Origin: CAJINA01 sp964636125
GTDB lineage: Bacteria > Desulfobacterota > Desulfobacteria > Desulfobacterales > CAJINA01
Direction: 5' to 3'
DNA length: 64,000 nt
Assembly: GCA_964636125.1 (NCBI GenBank)
Contig: CAZWPX010000021.1
Location: 14,109-78,108 of the forward strand
Below, piece by piece: positions 63,079 to 64,000 of this stretch; the stretch's first letter is position 1, and every line of letters starts with the position of its first letter. The translations under genes and the position numbers were made by a program. The notes beneath the pieces are model-generated. The model saw nothing but the letters and a program-made list of their open reading frames with translations, searched no databases and was not told where the DNA came from.

Positions 63079-63543
63079 CTATGCTTTTGAAATCAGGTTG
63101 ATCATTGCCTGTTTAAACTGGTAGCGGGCCTCTTCGTCCGCAATTTCCTGGGAAAGCGTGGTGATGATATCCGCCGCCTGGCTCACGGGCAGATCATTCG
63201 CACTGTACCCGGTTGCATTGATGACATCCTGGACAATAAACTCACCGAAGGGCCCGACGGCCTTGACCATGTTTGCCTTAAGCCCCCTGGAAAAGGGTTC
63301 ACCGATCGCAGGCGCTTTGCGGGCGGCCGTTTCCACAAGTCCCAGGCGCACTAATTTGACCACACTCTTTTTGAGCTGGTCCTGCGCGATTCCAGCTTTC
63401 CGGGCTACCTGGGAAAGCGGCAGGCGCGCGTCGATGGCCAGCAAAAGCTTCAGCATATCCGAGTCCATGGATACTTTGCCGATGTCACCGGACGCACTCT
63501 TTTTAAAGTGGGTATCTAATAGTTTTTTAAACTTAGAGTCCAT
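63079..63543 (-). CDS. Hypothetical winged-helix-like protein
   Basis: 154 aa from ATG 63543 (MDSKFKKLLDTHFKKS); AGGGTG upstream. The open frame back to 63762 has no initiation signal. A winged-helix-like segment at about 33-75 (LLAIDARLPLSQVARKAGIA, then QLKKSVVKLVRLGLVET) is followed by a helical C-terminus. Not assigned to a family. It lies 84 bp upstream of the output-less Cache-HAMP sensor on the same strand, so the two may work together. Confidence 0.6.
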   Translation of the reverse strand: MDSKFKKLLDTHFKKSASGDIGKVSMDSDMLKLLLAIDARLPLSQVARKAGIAQDQLKKSVVKLVRLGLVETAARKAPAIGEPFSRGLKANMVKAVGPFGEFIVQDVINATGYSANDLPVSQAADIITTLSQEIADEEARYQFKQAMINLISKA

Positions 63544-63882
63544 TTGGCACCCTGTTTGGTTTAATAGTTTGGTAAAATATATACATATATCCATTTCGCT
63601 CTGAGCAAATTTCATACCACTTTTTAAAGACCCTGCGGCGGGTGTGGAAACGATTGTTATCAGGAGATTTATTTGGTGTTCAATCCGGTTCAGGCAATGA
63701 CGAGCCGGATGTTGGCTTTCGAAACGGCTGAAATTCACCGGTAGACGGTGAATTTTGGCCACTTTCCTGCTGTTTTCAATCAGCGTTCAAATGTGTAATC
63801 GGACCTTCTATTGCGGCCCATATTTTTACCGGCCTTGAACCCACCCGGCAGCGGGTATTTTTCAAGGGCCGCGCGGCATAGG
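63544..63882. other. Intergenic region before the cytochrome b operon
   Basis: No gene is seen. It would carry the minus-strand promoter for the winged-helix gene and, if the sigma-54 promoter is real, upstream enhancer sites for it. I could not define either. Confidence 0.35.
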
Positions 63883-63898
63883 TGGCATGTCTCTTGCT
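63883..63898 (+). promoter_or_regulatory. Sigma-54-type promoter
   Basis: TGGCATG-TCTC-TTGCT differs from the TGGCACG-N4-TTGCW consensus at one position, with the -24 GG and -12 GC exactly 10 bases apart. It points at the gene starting at 63948, with a leader of about 40 bases. Confidence 0.6.
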
Positions 63899-63947
63899 CA
63901 TAAAACACACTTGGCGTTCACTTTAAACCCGCAGGGAGGACAATGGT

Positions 63948-64000
63948 ATGAACTGGTTTATAAAGACAGTGGGCACATCGGTGGGCAAGAAGTTCCTGAT
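63948..64000 (+). CDS. Succinate dehydrogenase/fumarate reductase cytochrome b subunit (partial)
   Basis: Only the first 17 codons are in the window: MNWFIKTVGTSVGKKFL. This start is typical of the B-type succinate dehydrogenase/fumarate reductase membrane cytochrome (MNWxxKTxxSSIGKKxxMAxTG). GGGAGG precedes ATG 63948. The rest lies outside the window, so the call rests on a short segment and position. A sigma-54-type promoter lies immediately upstream. Confidence 0.55.
   Translation, partial: MNWFIKTVGTSVGKKFL

Noticed and set aside
62116..63090. A 324-codon plus-strand frame across the Cache-HAMP gene
   Set aside because: It is antisense to a protein with clear Cache, HAMP and membrane segments.

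Overview
The window reads as chromosomal DNA from an anaerobic deltaproteobacterium, most likely a Desulfobacterota member close to the Desulfobacterales. This is inferred from gene content: a periplasmic nitrate reductase wired to multihaem cytochromes and an NrfD/Fe-S membrane module, an HdrC-like double ferredoxin, FmdE- and MoeA-like molybdenum genes, formiminotransferase-cyclodeaminase, and many secreted calcium-binding proteins. No rRNA, complete tRNA or CRISPR array was seen.

Left part (1-9470): decayed mobile DNA. It holds a CHC2/Toprim primase, an iteron-like TGACCAC array just after it, a small HTH protein, small orphan genes and a pseudogene. Two secreted LamG proteins follow: one with a coiled coil, one with a seven-blade EPTP-type propeller and thrombospondin-3 repeats. 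The part closes with a frameshifted, truncated tyrosine integrase lying over an orphan tRNA-Phe 3' half, which is a typical attachment core. The orientation suggests that the core separates two tandem element remnants.

Second part (9.7-30 kb): an accessory secretome. It has a 1751-aa subtilisin-like protease, an S41 protease, a PPC/cadherin-like adhesin, DUF1566 proteins and a GWxxF-repeat protein. Four of these carry a related EF-hand/dockerin-like module. Between them lie remnants: a REP-type transposase tail, a flavodoxin start and a frameshifted BNR/DUF1566 gene. An epimerase and two CBS-domain proteins follow.

Third part (30-50 kb): mostly core genes. These are a UbiB/ABC1 kinase with a zinc ribbon, small regulatory or membrane proteins, a cNMP-binding protein, hotdog thioesterases, a family 2 glycosyltransferase, a hybrid histidine kinase, and the recC-recB-recD operon.

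Fourth part (50-64 kb): molybdenum and respiratory genes. The minus-strand operon napD-napA-(NapB-like tetrahaem)-(tetrahaem c)-(Tat Fe-S)-(NrfD) should carry electrons from quinol to periplasmic nitrate without NapC or NapGH. Its upstream region has an FNR/HcpR-type palindrome at -41.5 from a plausible -10, next to a longer palindrome that recurs near 30.1 kb. A ModE-like HTH protein, FmdE and a MoeA-like protein adjoin it. The window ends with FTCD, a Cache-HAMP sensor without output domain, a small winged-helix protein, and a sigma-54-type promoter in front of what looks like a succinate dehydrogenase/fumarate reductase cytochrome b gene.
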